Source: Butyrivibrio sp. MB2005 (GTDB lineage Bacteria; Bacillota; Clostridia; Lachnospirales; Lachnospiraceae). Taken from it: a stretch of DNA of 64,000 bases. Shown here one piece after another: positions 16,211 through 24,671 of this stretch. Every line of letters starts with the position of its first letter. The stretch's first letter is position 1. The notes under the pieces are model-generated. The model searched no databases, was not told the origin of the DNA, and saw nothing but the letters and a program-made list of their open reading frames with translations. The stretch covers positions 136,979 through 200,978 of the forward strand of contig NZ_KE384158.1 in NCBI RefSeq assembly GCF_000424285.1, in the 5' to 3' direction. A program made the translations under genes and the position numbers.

Positions 16211-16678
16211 TCACAGAATACAAACCATAATGTATTCTTCGCTGTTTTCAGCCACTGTTTTAAAGCCGACTTTTTCATACATCCTAACAGCATAGTTTGC
16301 TTTTTGAACAGATAAAGAAGCCTGCTTAAATCCTTTTTCCTTTAGCAGATTAAGCATGTTTTCCATTAGTCTTGTTCCGATGCCTTTACCTCGATATTCC
16401 TTATAAAGAGAAATTACCATTGACGGAGTATCATCATCCACATGTCCGTAATCGTTCATGATTCGGGTCCAGACAGCGCCGATGACTCTGCCATCATCCT
16501 CTGCCACAATACAGTGATCTGCCTCACCTTTTCCGAAATTCTCATAGTACAGCTTCAGTTCAGGCCGCTCTATTATGTCTCTCGCAGGTGGCTTTGCGCC
16601 TTCAGGAATGAAAATGGCTTCGTACAAAAAATTCTTCAAAATGTCATATTCATTTTCTCTGATTTCACGAAGTATCAT
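16211..16678 (-). CDS. GNAT-family N-acetyltransferase
   Basis: 155 residues. The start was set at the ATG giving MILREIREN because GAGGGG then lies six bases upstream. The acetyl-CoA loop is visible as EYRGKGIGTRLMENMLNLLKEKG (the R/Q-x-x-G-x-G/A motif), preceded by strand VISLY and followed by LSVQKANYAVRMYEKVGF, the classic fourth motif. It transfers an acetyl group to an amine of unknown identity. It lies 34 bases after the sugar kinase on the same strand and could be at the end of that operon, though its terminator and lack of link to sugar use make this uncertain. Confidence 0.88.
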   Translation of the reverse strand: MILREIRENEYDILKNFLYEAIFIPEGAKPPARDIIERPELKLYYENFGKGEADHCIVAEDDGRVIGAVWTRIMNDYGHVDDDTPSMVISLYKEYRGKGIGTRLMENMLNLLKEKGFKQASLSVQKANYAVRMYEKVGFKTVAENSEEYIMVCIL

Positions 16679-16711
16679 TTTCATCCCCTCTTCATAGCAC
16701 AAAACATCGAA

Positions 16712-18190
16712 CTATGGCTGAAGTACCTTTCTTACTGCGGCCTTCCAGCCATTGTATTTTTTATCTACTTCACTCTTATCCATAGAAGGCGTAAATGCTT
16801 TTCTCTCTATTCCGTCAAAAAGCTCTGCCTTGTTATATATTCCTAGTGAAAGCCCTGCGGCATAAGCTGCGCCCATGGCTGACAGTTCCTCAGCCGGGGG
16901 AACCATTACGGGAACGCCCACGATATCTGACTGGAACTGCATAAGATAACCATTCTTAGTAGCACCTCCATCAGCCCTAAGTTCTGTGATGGGAACGCCG
17001 GCATCATCATTCATGGCCTTAACTATATCTGTTATCTGATAGGCAATGCAGTTAAGGGCATCACGAACTATCTCCGCTTTTCTGGTGGTTCTGGTCATGC
17101 CGCAGATAACAGCTTCTGCCTTGCCATCCCAATAAGGTGCTCCAAGTCCTGAAAAAGCAGGAACAAGATATGAATGATCATCCTCAGATGCTTTTCTTGC
17201 AAGCTCTTCTGTCTCAGATGCTGAGCTTATAAGCTCGAGGTCATCCTTGAGCCAGGTGATGACAGCTCCGGAATAATTGATATTTCCCTCAAGAACATAC
17301 ATAGGCTCGCCGCCCATGCTCCATGCAAGAGATGTCACAAGACCGTGGTCACTTAAAACTTTATCTTTTCCGATATTCATCATCACAGATGAACCTGTGC
17401 CATAAGTGGCTTTGACCATTCCCTTTTCATGGCATCCCTGACCGAATAATGCTCCATGGGAATCACCAAGAACACCTCTGATCGGTACAGGCTTATCAAG
17501 AAATCCCTCAAAATCCGTTTCGCCATAATCTCCGTCAGAATCAGTAACTTCCGGGAGTCCGGTTACAGGTATGTCAAAAATCTTGCAGATTTCCTCATCC
17601 CAGCAAAGCTTTCCTATATTGAAAAGCTGAGTTCTTGATGCATTTGAATAATCGGTTTTAAATACCTTTCCACCGGTCAGTCTGTAAACAAGGTATGCAT
17701 CTACTGTTCCACAGCGGAGCGCATTTTCTTCTGAAAGCTTTTTGGCTTCCGGAACATTTCTTAGGATCCACGCAATTTTGCCTGCAGGAAAATAGGGTGA
17801 GAGATTTATTCCTGTGGCCTCTCTTATAAGGTTTGCATGACCCTGCTGCATTATCTCATCACAGATACTCTCTGCTCTTGCACACTGCCATACAATAGCA
17901 TTGTATACAGGTGTGCCATCCTTTTTCCAGGCTATGGAAGTCTCTCTCTGATTGCTGATTCCAACACCTGCTATTTCAGATTTATCGATGCCGGAGGAAG
18001 TAACCGCTTCCTTCACGACACCTATTGTATTCTTGTAAATTTCTTCAGGATCATGCTCAACCCAGCCCTTATCGTTAATTATCTGTTTGTGGGGAAGATC
18101 TTTTCTCGCAACCAAAGCTCCCTTCTCATCAAAAATAATAGCCTTTGTGCCCTGGGTACTTTGATCGATGCCTAAAATATATTTGCTCAT
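16712..18190 (-). CDS. FGGY-family sugar kinase (GlpK-like)
   Basis: 492 residues, full length for the family. The N-terminal phosphate loop is GIDQSTQGTKAIIFD, followed by GISNQRETSIAWKKDGTPVYNAIVWQ, the catalytic Asp in VLGDSHGALFGQG and the C-terminal nucleotide site ADGGATKNGYLMQ. Glycerol kinases usually have GDQQ at the catalytic Asp and DQGTTSSR at the start, so the Ser after Asp and STQGTK point away from strict glycerol use. Its start overlaps the transketolase stop by four bases (ATGA). With the upstream isomerase and split transketolase it should phosphorylate the keto-sugar made by the isomerase. D-apulose is a candidate by context; glycerol, erythritol or xylulose are alternatives. 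Confidence 0.85.
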   Translation of the reverse strand: MSKYILGIDQSTQGTKAIIFDEKGALVARKDLPHKQIINDKGWVEHDPEEIYKNTIGVVKEAVTSSGIDKSEIAGVGISNQRETSIAWKKDGTPVYNAIVWQCARAESICDEIMQQGHANLIREATGINLSPYFPAGKIAWILRNVPEAKKLSEENALRCGTVDAYLVYRLTGGKVFKTDYSNASRTQLFNIGKLCWDEEICKIFDIPVTGLPEVTDSDGDYGETDFEGFLDKPVPIRGVLGDSHGALFGQGCHEKGMVKATYGTGSSVMMNIGKDKVLSDHGLVTSLAWSMGGEPMYVLEGNINYSGAVITWLKDDLELISSASETEELARKASEDDHSYLVPAFSGLGAPYWDGKAEAVICGMTRTTRKAEIVRDALNCIAYQITDIVKAMNDDAGVPITELRADGGATKNGYLMQFQSDIVGVPVMVPPAEELSAMGAAYAAGLSLGIYNKAELFDGIERKAFTPSMDKSEVDKKYNGWKAAVRKVLQP

Positions 18191-19119
18191 GCCAGTGCTT
18201 CCTTTGCTTTTTTAGCTATGCCCTCAGCATTCATTCCGTAGTAATCGAATACTTCTTTGGATGTACCTGTGATAACAGGTGCATCGGGAAGTGCGATCTC
18301 AAGAACTTTCTTAGGGCAGTTTGCAGAAACAACCTGTGCAACCATTGATCCAAGGCCGCCAAAGGGTGCATGCTCTTCTACTGTTACAACTGCTTTTGTC
18401 TTCTGAACTGACTTGATGATTGTTTCAGTATCAAGAGGCTTTACGCAGTACATATCGATAACTTCAGCACTGATGCCTTCTTTTTCAAGGAGTTGTGCTG
18501 CATCTGCTGCAGGCTTAACCATCTCACCGCAAGCGATAATTGTAACATCGCTTCCTTCATTTACAATGGTTGCCTTATCCATCTCAAAGGGACAGTTATC
18601 CTCTGTATAGGTATCCTCTACAGGATTTCTGCCGGTTCTGATATATGCAGGCTTTTCATCCTTTAAAAGAGCTTCCACAAGATACTTTGTTTGATGTCTG
18701 TCTGAAGGCAGATATACTCTCATGTTGGGGATTGCTGCCATAGCAGCTATATCCTGTGCACTGTGGTGACTCATTCCAAGTGCGCCGTAGCTTACGCCGC
18801 CGCTTATTCCGATGAGCTTAACGTTCATGTTGGAGTATGCGCAGTCTACCTTTGCCTGCTCATAGCTTCTTGTTGAAACAAAGCTTGCAGGAGACGCTGC
18901 AAAGGGCTTTTTACCTGTTTTTGCAAGACCTGCTGCGATACTTACAAGATCCTGCTCTGCTATTCCGACCTCCACTGACTGCTCAGGGAAATTTTCAAAA
19001 AATGGTGCAAGTGATGCTGAACCTCTGGAATCACTGCAAAGAACCACGATATCCTTATCATCCTTTGCATGTTCCATGAGCACATCACAGATTACTTTTC
19101 TATTGGGTATGTTATTCAT
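18187..19119 (-). CDS. Transketolase, C-terminal subunit
   Basis: 310 residues, the pyrimidine-binding plus C-terminal half of a split transketolase. Key features are the catalytic Glu region SVEVGIAEQDLVSIAAGLA, the GISGGVSYGALGMSHHSAQDIAAM loop, a C-terminal PLDTETIIKSVQKTKAVVTVEEH and the APFGGLGSMV turn. It works with the 274-residue N-terminal subunit encoded 60 bases upstream to move a two-carbon unit with thiamine diphosphate. The start follows GGAGG exactly. It overlaps the kinase by four bases. The linkage to isomerase and kinase implies a dedicated pathway enzyme and not the housekeeping one; split forms are used for apulose 4-phosphate in the D-apiose route. Confidence 0.9.
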   Translation of the reverse strand: MNNIPNRKVICDVLMEHAKDDKDIVVLCSDSRGSASLAPFFENFPEQSVEVGIAEQDLVSIAAGLAKTGKKPFAASPASFVSTRSYEQAKVDCAYSNMNVKLIGISGGVSYGALGMSHHSAQDIAAMAAIPNMRVYLPSDRHQTKYLVEALLKDEKPAYIRTGRNPVEDTYTEDNCPFEMDKATIVNEGSDVTIIACGEMVKPAADAAQLLEKEGISAEVIDMYCVKPLDTETIIKSVQKTKAVVTVEEHAPFGGLGSMVAQVVSANCPKKVLEIALPDAPVITGTSKEVFDYYGMNAEGIAKKAKEALA

Positions 19120-19179
19120 TAAATGACCTCCAAATCAAACCGCCGCCTGTTATTGGCATTGGCCATATACTTCCAGATT

Positions 19180-20004
19180 TTAGCTAAGTGCCTTAATGTG
19201 CTCATCAAGGTCTTTCATTATCTGCTCATACTCCTCGGCAGTAGGCACGTGATGGTGCCAGGATGCCTTGTTTTCCATAACTGCTGAGCCCTTGCCCTTA
19301 GTGGTGTTGGCGATTATGCAGGTAGGCTTTTCCTTAGTAGCCTCAGCTTCATCAAAAGCAGCTTTAAGTGCGTCAAGGTCGTTACCATCAACACTTATTA
19401 CATGCCAGCCAAAGCTTTTTACTCTCTGGAAAAGATCCTCATGGGCCATTACGTCCTCGGTGCTGCCTGAAATCTGAAGCCTGTTTCTGTCAATGATTGC
19501 ACAGAGATTATCAAGCTTATACATGCTGCCTGACATGAAGCCTTCCCAAACGGAGCCCTCTGCCAGTTCACCGTCACCCATAACCACATATGTGCGGTTC
19601 TTTCTGCCATTCATCTTATTTCCAAGAGAAATGCCTACGCTTACAGGAAGTCCGTGTCCAAGGGATCCGGAATTCATCTCCATGCCGGGAAGCTTGTTGT
19701 TGGGATGTCCGATGTACTGTGATCCGAATTTGGAAAACTTACTTTTTACTTCATCAAAATCAAGGAAGCCTTTTTCACAAAGAACAGCATAGTAAGCCTC
19801 AACAGAGTGTCCCTTACTCATGATGAAAAAGTCTCTGTCAGGATCATCCTGATTTTCCGGAGAGATGTTCATTCTATCAAGATAGAGTGATACAAGAACC
19901 TCCATAACACTCATGTCTCCGCCGATGTGACCACCGCCGCCTTCCATGATTATGTCTACTGTATCTTTTCTTAATTTGTATGCTAATGCTTTAAGATTAC
20001 TCAC
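19180..20004 (-). CDS. Transketolase, N-terminal (thiamine diphosphate) subunit
   Basis: 274 residues with a GTG start. The in-frame ATG at 20022 overlaps the isomerase stop, but AGGAGG stands six bases before the GTG, so MSNLKALAYKLRKD is the likely start. The thiamine diphosphate site is clear: GHIGGDMSVMEVLVSLY, FIMSKGHSVEAYYAVL, GSLGHGLPVSVGISLGNK and the GDGELAEGSVWEG...IIDRN motif that binds Mg and the cofactor. The 60-base gap to the C-terminal subunit holds a good ribosome site and no terminator. The two subunits form one enzyme. Confidence 0.92.
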   Translation of the reverse strand: MSNLKALAYKLRKDTVDIIMEGGGGHIGGDMSVMEVLVSLYLDRMNISPENQDDPDRDFFIMSKGHSVEAYYAVLCEKGFLDFDEVKSKFSKFGSQYIGHPNNKLPGMEMNSGSLGHGLPVSVGISLGNKMNGRKNRTYVVMGDGELAEGSVWEGFMSGSMYKLDNLCAIIDRNRLQISGSTEDVMAHEDLFQRVKSFGWHVISVDGNDLDALKAAFDEAEATKEKPTCIIANTTKGKGSAVMENKASWHHHVPTAEEYEQIMKDLDEHIKALS

Positions 20005-20018
20005 GTATTGCCTCCTGA

Positions 20019-21449
20019 TCATACTTCATCAAAAACTACGTCTTCACCGTGAAGATAAGCCTTAACCTTATCCTCGATGGGATCATAGAGATCGGGCTTA
20101 ACTCCGATGTATTTGCATGCCTCGTAGATTACGGGCACGATATCCTCGTGGATACCTACGCAGTGATGGATGTAGGGTCCCTCAACTACCTTTGCTTCAA
20201 GGCGCTTTAAGTTTGCAACTTCAACCCAGAGATAGGTTCCCTTTGTGAAAGGTCCCTCAACACCCTTAGCGTGTCCAAGAAGGATTGAATACTCACCATT
20301 GTCACCATCAAAACGAGCCAGTGTAAGAAGTCCATGCTTAGCTTCAGCTGATACTGCTCCGTTATGCTCGAAAGCAACAGGTACGCAGATTGTGGGCTTT
20401 TCCTTGGCAACAGAGATGGGCCAGGGTCCGCAGTGCTGCAAAAGCTCGCCGTTTTCATTGTCAGGATGACGAACTGTCCAGTCTGCAAAGAGGCCTCTCT
20501 TTTCATTCATGCCTGCAGCCTCAACAAGAATCTGTGTGATGGCACCGTGAATATCTGTTTCGCATACAACAGGAATGCCTTCTTCATTAAGTAGTGAGTT
20601 TGCTGCGCAGGGCATGATTCCTATCTCGCCCTGAAGTGCATTCCAGCACTGGATAGCGATTGCACTTGCGCCATATTTTGTTGCAAGGTTCTTCATAGCG
20701 ATCTTGAGAGCAGCTACGTTTGTAAGAAGATCCTCTGAAATATCGCAGGTCATGTTTTCATGGCAGTATGCTACTACCTCTGCAACCTGATCGGGAGTCT
20801 TTTCTTTTACTGTCTTAATCTCAGCTGTGAGCTCAGGAATCGGAATAGGTGCAAGCTGAATGTTGAACTTTTCAAGAAGCTCACCTTCATTGCACATGGT
20901 GCTCCAGAAATCGAAGGGTCTGGGACCGATCTGAAGAATTCTGATGTTTCTGAACTTCTTAACAACGTTACAAACAGCAAGGAAATCCTTTACGCCTCTT
21001 GCAAATTCAGGATCATCAAGTCTGCAGTTTGTCATGTATGTGAAGGGAACGCCGAATCTTCTGAGGACTTTACCTGTTGCAAAAAGTCCGCACTGTGAAT
21101 CACGAAGTCTCATTCCGTCCGGCTCAGGTCTCTCATCACGAGGTCCCCAGAGAAGTACCGGAACGTTCAACTCTTTAGCAAGTCTTGCGCACTCATATTC
21201 TGTACCAAAATTGCCATGAGGAAGGAAAAGTCCGTCAACCTTTTCTCTCTTAAACTTCTCAGCGATCTTGATTCTGTCTTCATCATCATAGAGGAGGCCT
21301 TCCTCGTTAATATCCTTAATATCTACATACTCTACGCCAAGCTCATCAAGCTTATCTCTTGTGAGGTTCGCGAACTTAATTGCATCGGGAGCACTGAAAA
21401 TGCTTCTTCTTGTAGGTGCCAGGCCAATTCTGATCTTTGCTTTTTCCAT
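20019..21449 (-). CDS. L-fucose/L-arabinose isomerase-family sugar isomerase
   Basis: 476 residues. The start MEKAKIRIG lies about nine bases after AAAGGAG; an ATG six bases earlier is possible. The sequence has the three-domain FucI/AraA-like plan: N-terminal Rossmann-like part (RIGLAPTRRSIFSAPDAIKFA ... VDGLFLPHGNFGTE), middle IAIQCWNALQGEIGIMPCAANSLLNEEGIPVVCETDIHGA with acidic metal ligands, and C-terminal LLGHAKGVEGPFTKGTYLWVEVANL ... IHHCVGIHEDI. It should convert an aldose to a ketose with Mn2+. First sugar-metabolic step of the operon, before the split transketolase and kinase. Substrate not determined; a pentose or branched pentose fits the context. Confidence 0.82.
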   Translation of the reverse strand: MEKAKIRIGLAPTRRSIFSAPDAIKFANLTRDKLDELGVEYVDIKDINEEGLLYDDEDRIKIAEKFKREKVDGLFLPHGNFGTEYECARLAKELNVPVLLWGPRDERPEPDGMRLRDSQCGLFATGKVLRRFGVPFTYMTNCRLDDPEFARGVKDFLAVCNVVKKFRNIRILQIGPRPFDFWSTMCNEGELLEKFNIQLAPIPIPELTAEIKTVKEKTPDQVAEVVAYCHENMTCDISEDLLTNVAALKIAMKNLATKYGASAIAIQCWNALQGEIGIMPCAANSLLNEEGIPVVCETDIHGAITQILVEAAGMNEKRGLFADWTVRHPDNENGELLQHCGPWPISVAKEKPTICVPVAFEHNGAVSAEAKHGLLTLARFDGDNGEYSILLGHAKGVEGPFTKGTYLWVEVANLKRLEAKVVEGPYIHHCVGIHEDIVPVIYEACKYIGVKPDLYDPIEDKVKAYLHGEDVVFDEV

Positions 21450-21471
21450 AGTCATAATCTCCTTTTTTGAA

Positions 21472-22758
21472 TTACTTTTTCTGCAGTGCAAGCCAATCAA
21501 GTAGGGTTACTTCTTTGCCGTCTACTACCACCGGTTTACCGTCGAAGTCTACTTTACAGTCGTCGTTAAGCATGGGAATCCATGCGAAGTGTCCAAGGTA
21601 TTCGAAGGGATTACCATTCTCGTCTTTAAATCCCATGTGCATATCTACTATCTTGTCCCAGAAGGTGAAGTGAACGTTCTTTGCGCCTGCCTTCATGAGA
21701 CGGTCGTAGGTAGGTGATACGTACTTATCGGGAACTACCACGGGATCGTTCTTAGCGTGGGTGAACCAAATGGGCAGATCCTTCATCTTATCGATGTGGG
21801 CATCTGTGATCTGGCTGTCTATCATTGCCTCGCAGATCGGGAATGCTGCAGCGAAGAAATCAGGATAATCCATGATCATTCGCATTGTCATAAATCCGCC
21901 GTTTGAATCTCCGCCCACGTAGATTCTGTCAGTATCAATTGCATCAACGAATCTGTCTATGAAGTGATCTATCGTCGCCTTTAATACTTCTACATATTTG
22001 GAATTTCCGCTGTCGCCGTACTCTCCGCTTCCATCATCAAGCCACATTGTGGGGCATTGAGGTGAAAGGACGAATACTCCATCGAATTTTTCCTGAACCC
22101 AGTCTTCTGTAAGAGCAGGAACATTGTTGCCGCTGTATGAGATTGATGTCTCATCTCCGCCTTCTCCTGCGCCGTGAAGCCATACGATAAGGGGCTTTTT
22201 GCCGCCTTTGAGATTAGGAGTAAAGTATCCGTATCTGAGAACCTTGGTCTCATCATCTGAATCAAACTCCTGGAATCTCTCCTTGTCTGGATTAAATACT
22301 CCTGCGCAGGTATCAAAAGTAAGACCGATTATCTTATCATCGCCATCGCCGATTTCTTTTAACTGCTCAATTCTGTAATCATTAACTGTATATCTCTCGT
22401 GTCCGTTAATGTTTTTCCAGTCTGCAGCAATTGCTGAGCTGCACTTATATGCAGGACCGAATTCAAGTTCAAGGGCAGCATATCTGCTTTTTCCGGAAAC
22501 CTTGTTGCCTTTCATATCGCTGGCATAAGCATCCTTTATAACTCTGTAGCCCATGCTTGGAACGAACTGGTCGCGTTCGATGAAGGACTTTGGCATCTCC
22601 ACCACGTCGCCCTTTTTATCTCTGATAGTTACGAAGACGCTGAATGCATCTTTTTCAAGTTCTTCAGTTCCAATCTCTCTGGGCATCCCCAAAATAAGTT
22701 TAGTTACATACGGACCAAAATCGGTCACATCAATCAACTGATAATAAATCCCGTTCAT
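21472..22758 (-). CDS. Alpha/beta-hydrolase esterase, first gene of the sugar operon
   Basis: 428 residues, no signal peptide. An N-terminal beta-rich domain (about 1-170) is followed by an alpha/beta hydrolase: LIVWLHGAGEGGDETS (oxyanion region), nucleophile Ser in YVGGDSNGGFMTMRM, Asp in FTHAKNDPVVVPDKY and His near LGHFAWIPM. This plan matches carbohydrate esterases related to CE1 and PHB depolymerases. It may free acetyl or feruloyl groups from an imported sugar before isomerization. The ribosome site GGAGG stands six bases before ATG. A half copy of a dispersed palindromic repeat starts at its ribosome site, and long repeat arrays fill its upstream region. Confidence 0.85.
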   Translation of the reverse strand: MNGIYYQLIDVTDFGPYVTKLILGMPREIGTEELEKDAFSVFVTIRDKKGDVVEMPKSFIERDQFVPSMGYRVIKDAYASDMKGNKVSGKSRYAALELEFGPAYKCSSAIAADWKNINGHERYTVNDYRIEQLKEIGDGDDKIIGLTFDTCAGVFNPDKERFQEFDSDDETKVLRYGYFTPNLKGGKKPLIVWLHGAGEGGDETSISYSGNNVPALTEDWVQEKFDGVFVLSPQCPTMWLDDGSGEYGDSGNSKYVEVLKATIDHFIDRFVDAIDTDRIYVGGDSNGGFMTMRMIMDYPDFFAAAFPICEAMIDSQITDAHIDKMKDLPIWFTHAKNDPVVVPDKYVSPTYDRLMKAGAKNVHFTFWDKIVDMHMGFKDENGNPFEYLGHFAWIPMLNDDCKVDFDGKPVVVDGKEVTLLDWLALQKK

Positions 22759-22834
22759 TTCTACCTCCTATGTTCACCGGCTGTTTATAACATATATGGT
22801 TCTCTCGGCTGACGCTCTCGCTCTGTTTCACACG
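22756..22834. repeat. Half copy of a dispersed palindromic repeat
   Basis: Positions 22806-22834 (CGGCTGACGCTCTCGCTCTG plus TTTCACACG) closely match 63012-63038, and the stretch from the esterase start codon outwards aligns loosely with the left arm at 62967-63010. The right half of the element is missing here. Both copies touch the ribosome binding site of a minus-strand gene. Confidence 0.55.
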
Positions 22835-22927
22835 CAACTACTTCTTGCTTTTCTTGTTGCTTCCTTTTTCTTTCTTATCGCTTTCTGATTTTATTTCTTT
22901 TACTTAGATAAATATAAAATACAGTCA

Positions 22928-23040
22928 ACTTAATTTCAGTAAATAATTAAGTGTTATTAACTTAATTATTTACTTAATTCATCATGTAAACATTGATATT
23001 TTCTACATTTGCCATTATTATTGAATTAAGTGAATTAAAT
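22928..23040. promoter_or_regulatory. Cluster of ACTTAATT / AATTAAGT boxes
   Basis: ACTTAATT occurs at 22928, 22960 and 22972. AATTAAGT occurs at 22945 and 23024, with AATTAAAT at 23033. The pair at 22945-22967 is a perfect 8-bp inverted repeat around 7 bases, typical of a dimeric repressor site. It lies between the esterase operon and the LacI gene, so it is a candidate LacI-family operator. Confidence 0.5.
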
Positions 23041-23071
23041 AGCACTTAGTAGAGTATGATTTTAATTAAAA

Positions 23072-23478
23072 ACACGTATTTAGACATTTTTGTAATACTC
23101 GCGTGTCATCGTCCAAGGATTAGTACTACCAAATCCATATATCAGCACGCATTTTTTACTATATATGCATTCTGCGTGCCTATATTTCCAGAAGCAGACA
23201 CGCATTTCAGTTCATTTGTTCTTTATGCGTGTAACGTTTTCAATGACTTGACACGTTTTTTATACATTTAAGAAATATGCGTGTATAAATCTCTATTATC
23301 TTGCACGCCTTTTATGATTATTTGCAAAATGCGTGTCTGATAGCTTATTACAGAACACGCATTTTTGCGCACAATAAAAATATGCGTCACATATTTTAGT
23401 ATCTTATTTTGCAGCCGACACGCAAAATGAAAATCACCTGAAAATTACGTCAAAAACTGAAATATCAACGACACATAG
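23072..23478. repeat. Alternating 8-bp box array with 26-27 bp step (15 boxes)
   Basis: Boxes like ACACGCAT (forward) start at 23072, 23145, 23198, 23251, 23303, 23355, 23418 and 23471. Boxes like ATGCGTGT (reverse) start at 23099, 23172, 23225, 23277, 23329, 23382 and 23445. They alternate strictly. Steps are 27, 46, 27, 26, 27, 26, 26, 26, 26, 26, 27, 36, 27 and 26. The last two boxes and the first two are degenerate. The DNA between boxes is AT-rich and not conserved. No gene lies in 22759-23539. Confidence 0.8.
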
Positions 23479-23503
23479 GATAAATACAAAACGCAAAGCA
23501 CCT

Positions 23504-23509
23504 TATAAT
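23504..23509 (+). promoter_or_regulatory. Likely -10 element of the LacI regulator gene
   Basis: TATAAT stands 30 bp before the ATG of the regulator; the expected -35 window holds only TAAATA, so the promoter may need an activator or be weak. The last degenerate array box (23471-23478) lies just upstream. Confidence 0.45.
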
Positions 23510-23539
23510 GTAGCAAATAAACACTATCGAGGAACGATT

Positions 23540-24544
23540 ATGGGAATTACTGCAAAAGAACTGGCAAAGAAAATGGGGATAAGTGCTGCTGCGGTAAGTA
23601 TGGCGCTTAATGATAAGCCGGGAGTAAGTGCAGCTACAAGGAAGAAGATCAAGCATGAAGCTGAAAAATACGGATATGATTTCAGTAAAATAAAAGCTTC
23701 CGCCATCAAGAACGGAAGCATATATTTTGTGATTTACAAAAAGAACGGCGTAGTTGTTGCTGATACGCCTTTTTATGCTGAGCTCTCTGAAGGTATCTCC
23801 AATGAATGTAAAGCTCAGGGTTATAAGCTTAAAGTCCAATACTATTATGAATCCGATTTTACAACGGCAGACCTTGAAGCTATACAATACTCTGATTGTA
23901 TAGGCGTAATAATTCTTGCAACAGAGCTGACACCTTCTGATCTAAAACCATTTCTCACACTGCCTGTTCCTGTGGTAATACTGGACAGCTACTACGAGAC
24001 CATAGACAGGGATTTTGTCACCATCAACAATGTGCAGGGAGCCTACAGGGCCACTCAATATTTAATACGAAAAGTAAAGTCTCAGCCCGGTTATCTTATG
24101 GGCAGCTATCGCATACAAAATTTTAAAGAGCGCCAGGAAGGCTTTAGAAAAGCAGTCCACGAAAATGGCATGTCCCGTTCTCAAAGTATCATCCACGAAC
24201 TCTCTCCCTCTATCGAAGGCGCCTATCTTGATATGTGCGACATTTTAAAAAACAAAGACTATCTTGCCAGATGCTATTTTGCTGATAATGACCTTATCGC
24301 TGCCGGAGCCATCAGGGCTTTTAAAGAATTCGGCTACCGCATACCGGATGACATCGCTGTTGTAGGTTTTGATAATCTTCCAATAAGCCAGATTATTGAA
24401 CCCTCACTTTCAACAATCAATGTCCCCAAAGCAGCCCTTGGCGGTGAAGCTGTTAAAAGACTAATTATGAGGATTCAGGATCCAAAGCTTGCCTACACCA
24501 GAATTCAGATTACCTCAAGTCTGGTGGACAGATACTCGGTATGA
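23540..24544 (+). CDS. LacI-family transcriptional regulator
   Basis: 334 residues. Residues 1-55 are the LacI helix-turn-helix with hinge (ITAKELAKKMGISAAAVSMALNDKPGVSAATRKKI), then a periplasmic-binding-like sensor domain with VVILDSYYETIDRDFVTINN, the DNDLIAAGAIRAFKEFGYRIPDDIAVVGFDNL signature and a C-terminal PKAALGGEAVKRL. It should bind an operator until a sugar or sugar phosphate is sensed. It faces away from the esterase/isomerase/transketolase/kinase operon and shares the intergenic region, so it is the natural regulator of that operon. The start follows GAGG. It ends at a bidirectional terminator. Confidence 0.92.
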   Translation: MGITAKELAKKMGISAAAVSMALNDKPGVSAATRKKIKHEAEKYGYDFSKIKASAIKNGSIYFVIYKKNGVVVADTPFYAELSEGISNECKAQGYKLKVQYYYESDFTTADLEAIQYSDCIGVIILATELTPSDLKPFLTLPVPVVILDSYYETIDRDFVTINNVQGAYRATQYLIRKVKSQPGYLMGSYRIQNFKERQEGFRKAVHENGMSRSQSIIHELSPSIEGAYLDMCDILKNKDYLARCYFADNDLIAAGAIRAFKEFGYRIPDDIAVVGFDNLPISQIIEPSLSTINVPKAALGGEAVKRLIMRIQDPKLAYTRIQITSSLVDRYSV

Positions 24545-24621
24545 TTTAAAATTAAAAAACAGAATAACATACCTTTTTTAGCCATATCACAACAATCAGA
24601 ATTCCTATTTTAAATACACGT

Positions 24622-24671
24622 AAAAAGACTTCTTGAGGACATTTTCTTATCCCACAAGAAGTCTTTATTTT
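24622..24671. terminator. Bidirectional terminator between the LacI and leucine-rich repeat genes
   Basis: A perfect 12-bp stem AAAGACTTCTTG / CAAGAAGTCTTT (24624-24635 and 24655-24666) is flanked by A and T runs on both sides, so it can stop transcription from either converging gene. Confidence 0.85.

Noticed and set aside
16712..18190. Plain glycerol kinase
   Set aside because: The fold is right, but the catalytic region reads GDSHG in place of GDQQ, and no glycerol facilitator or glycerol phosphate dehydrogenase is nearby; the isomerase/transketolase context fits a sugar kinase better.
23072..23478. CRISPR array
   Set aside because: The repeated unit is only 8 bp, alternates in direction and has spacers of about 18 bp; no cas gene or leader is present.
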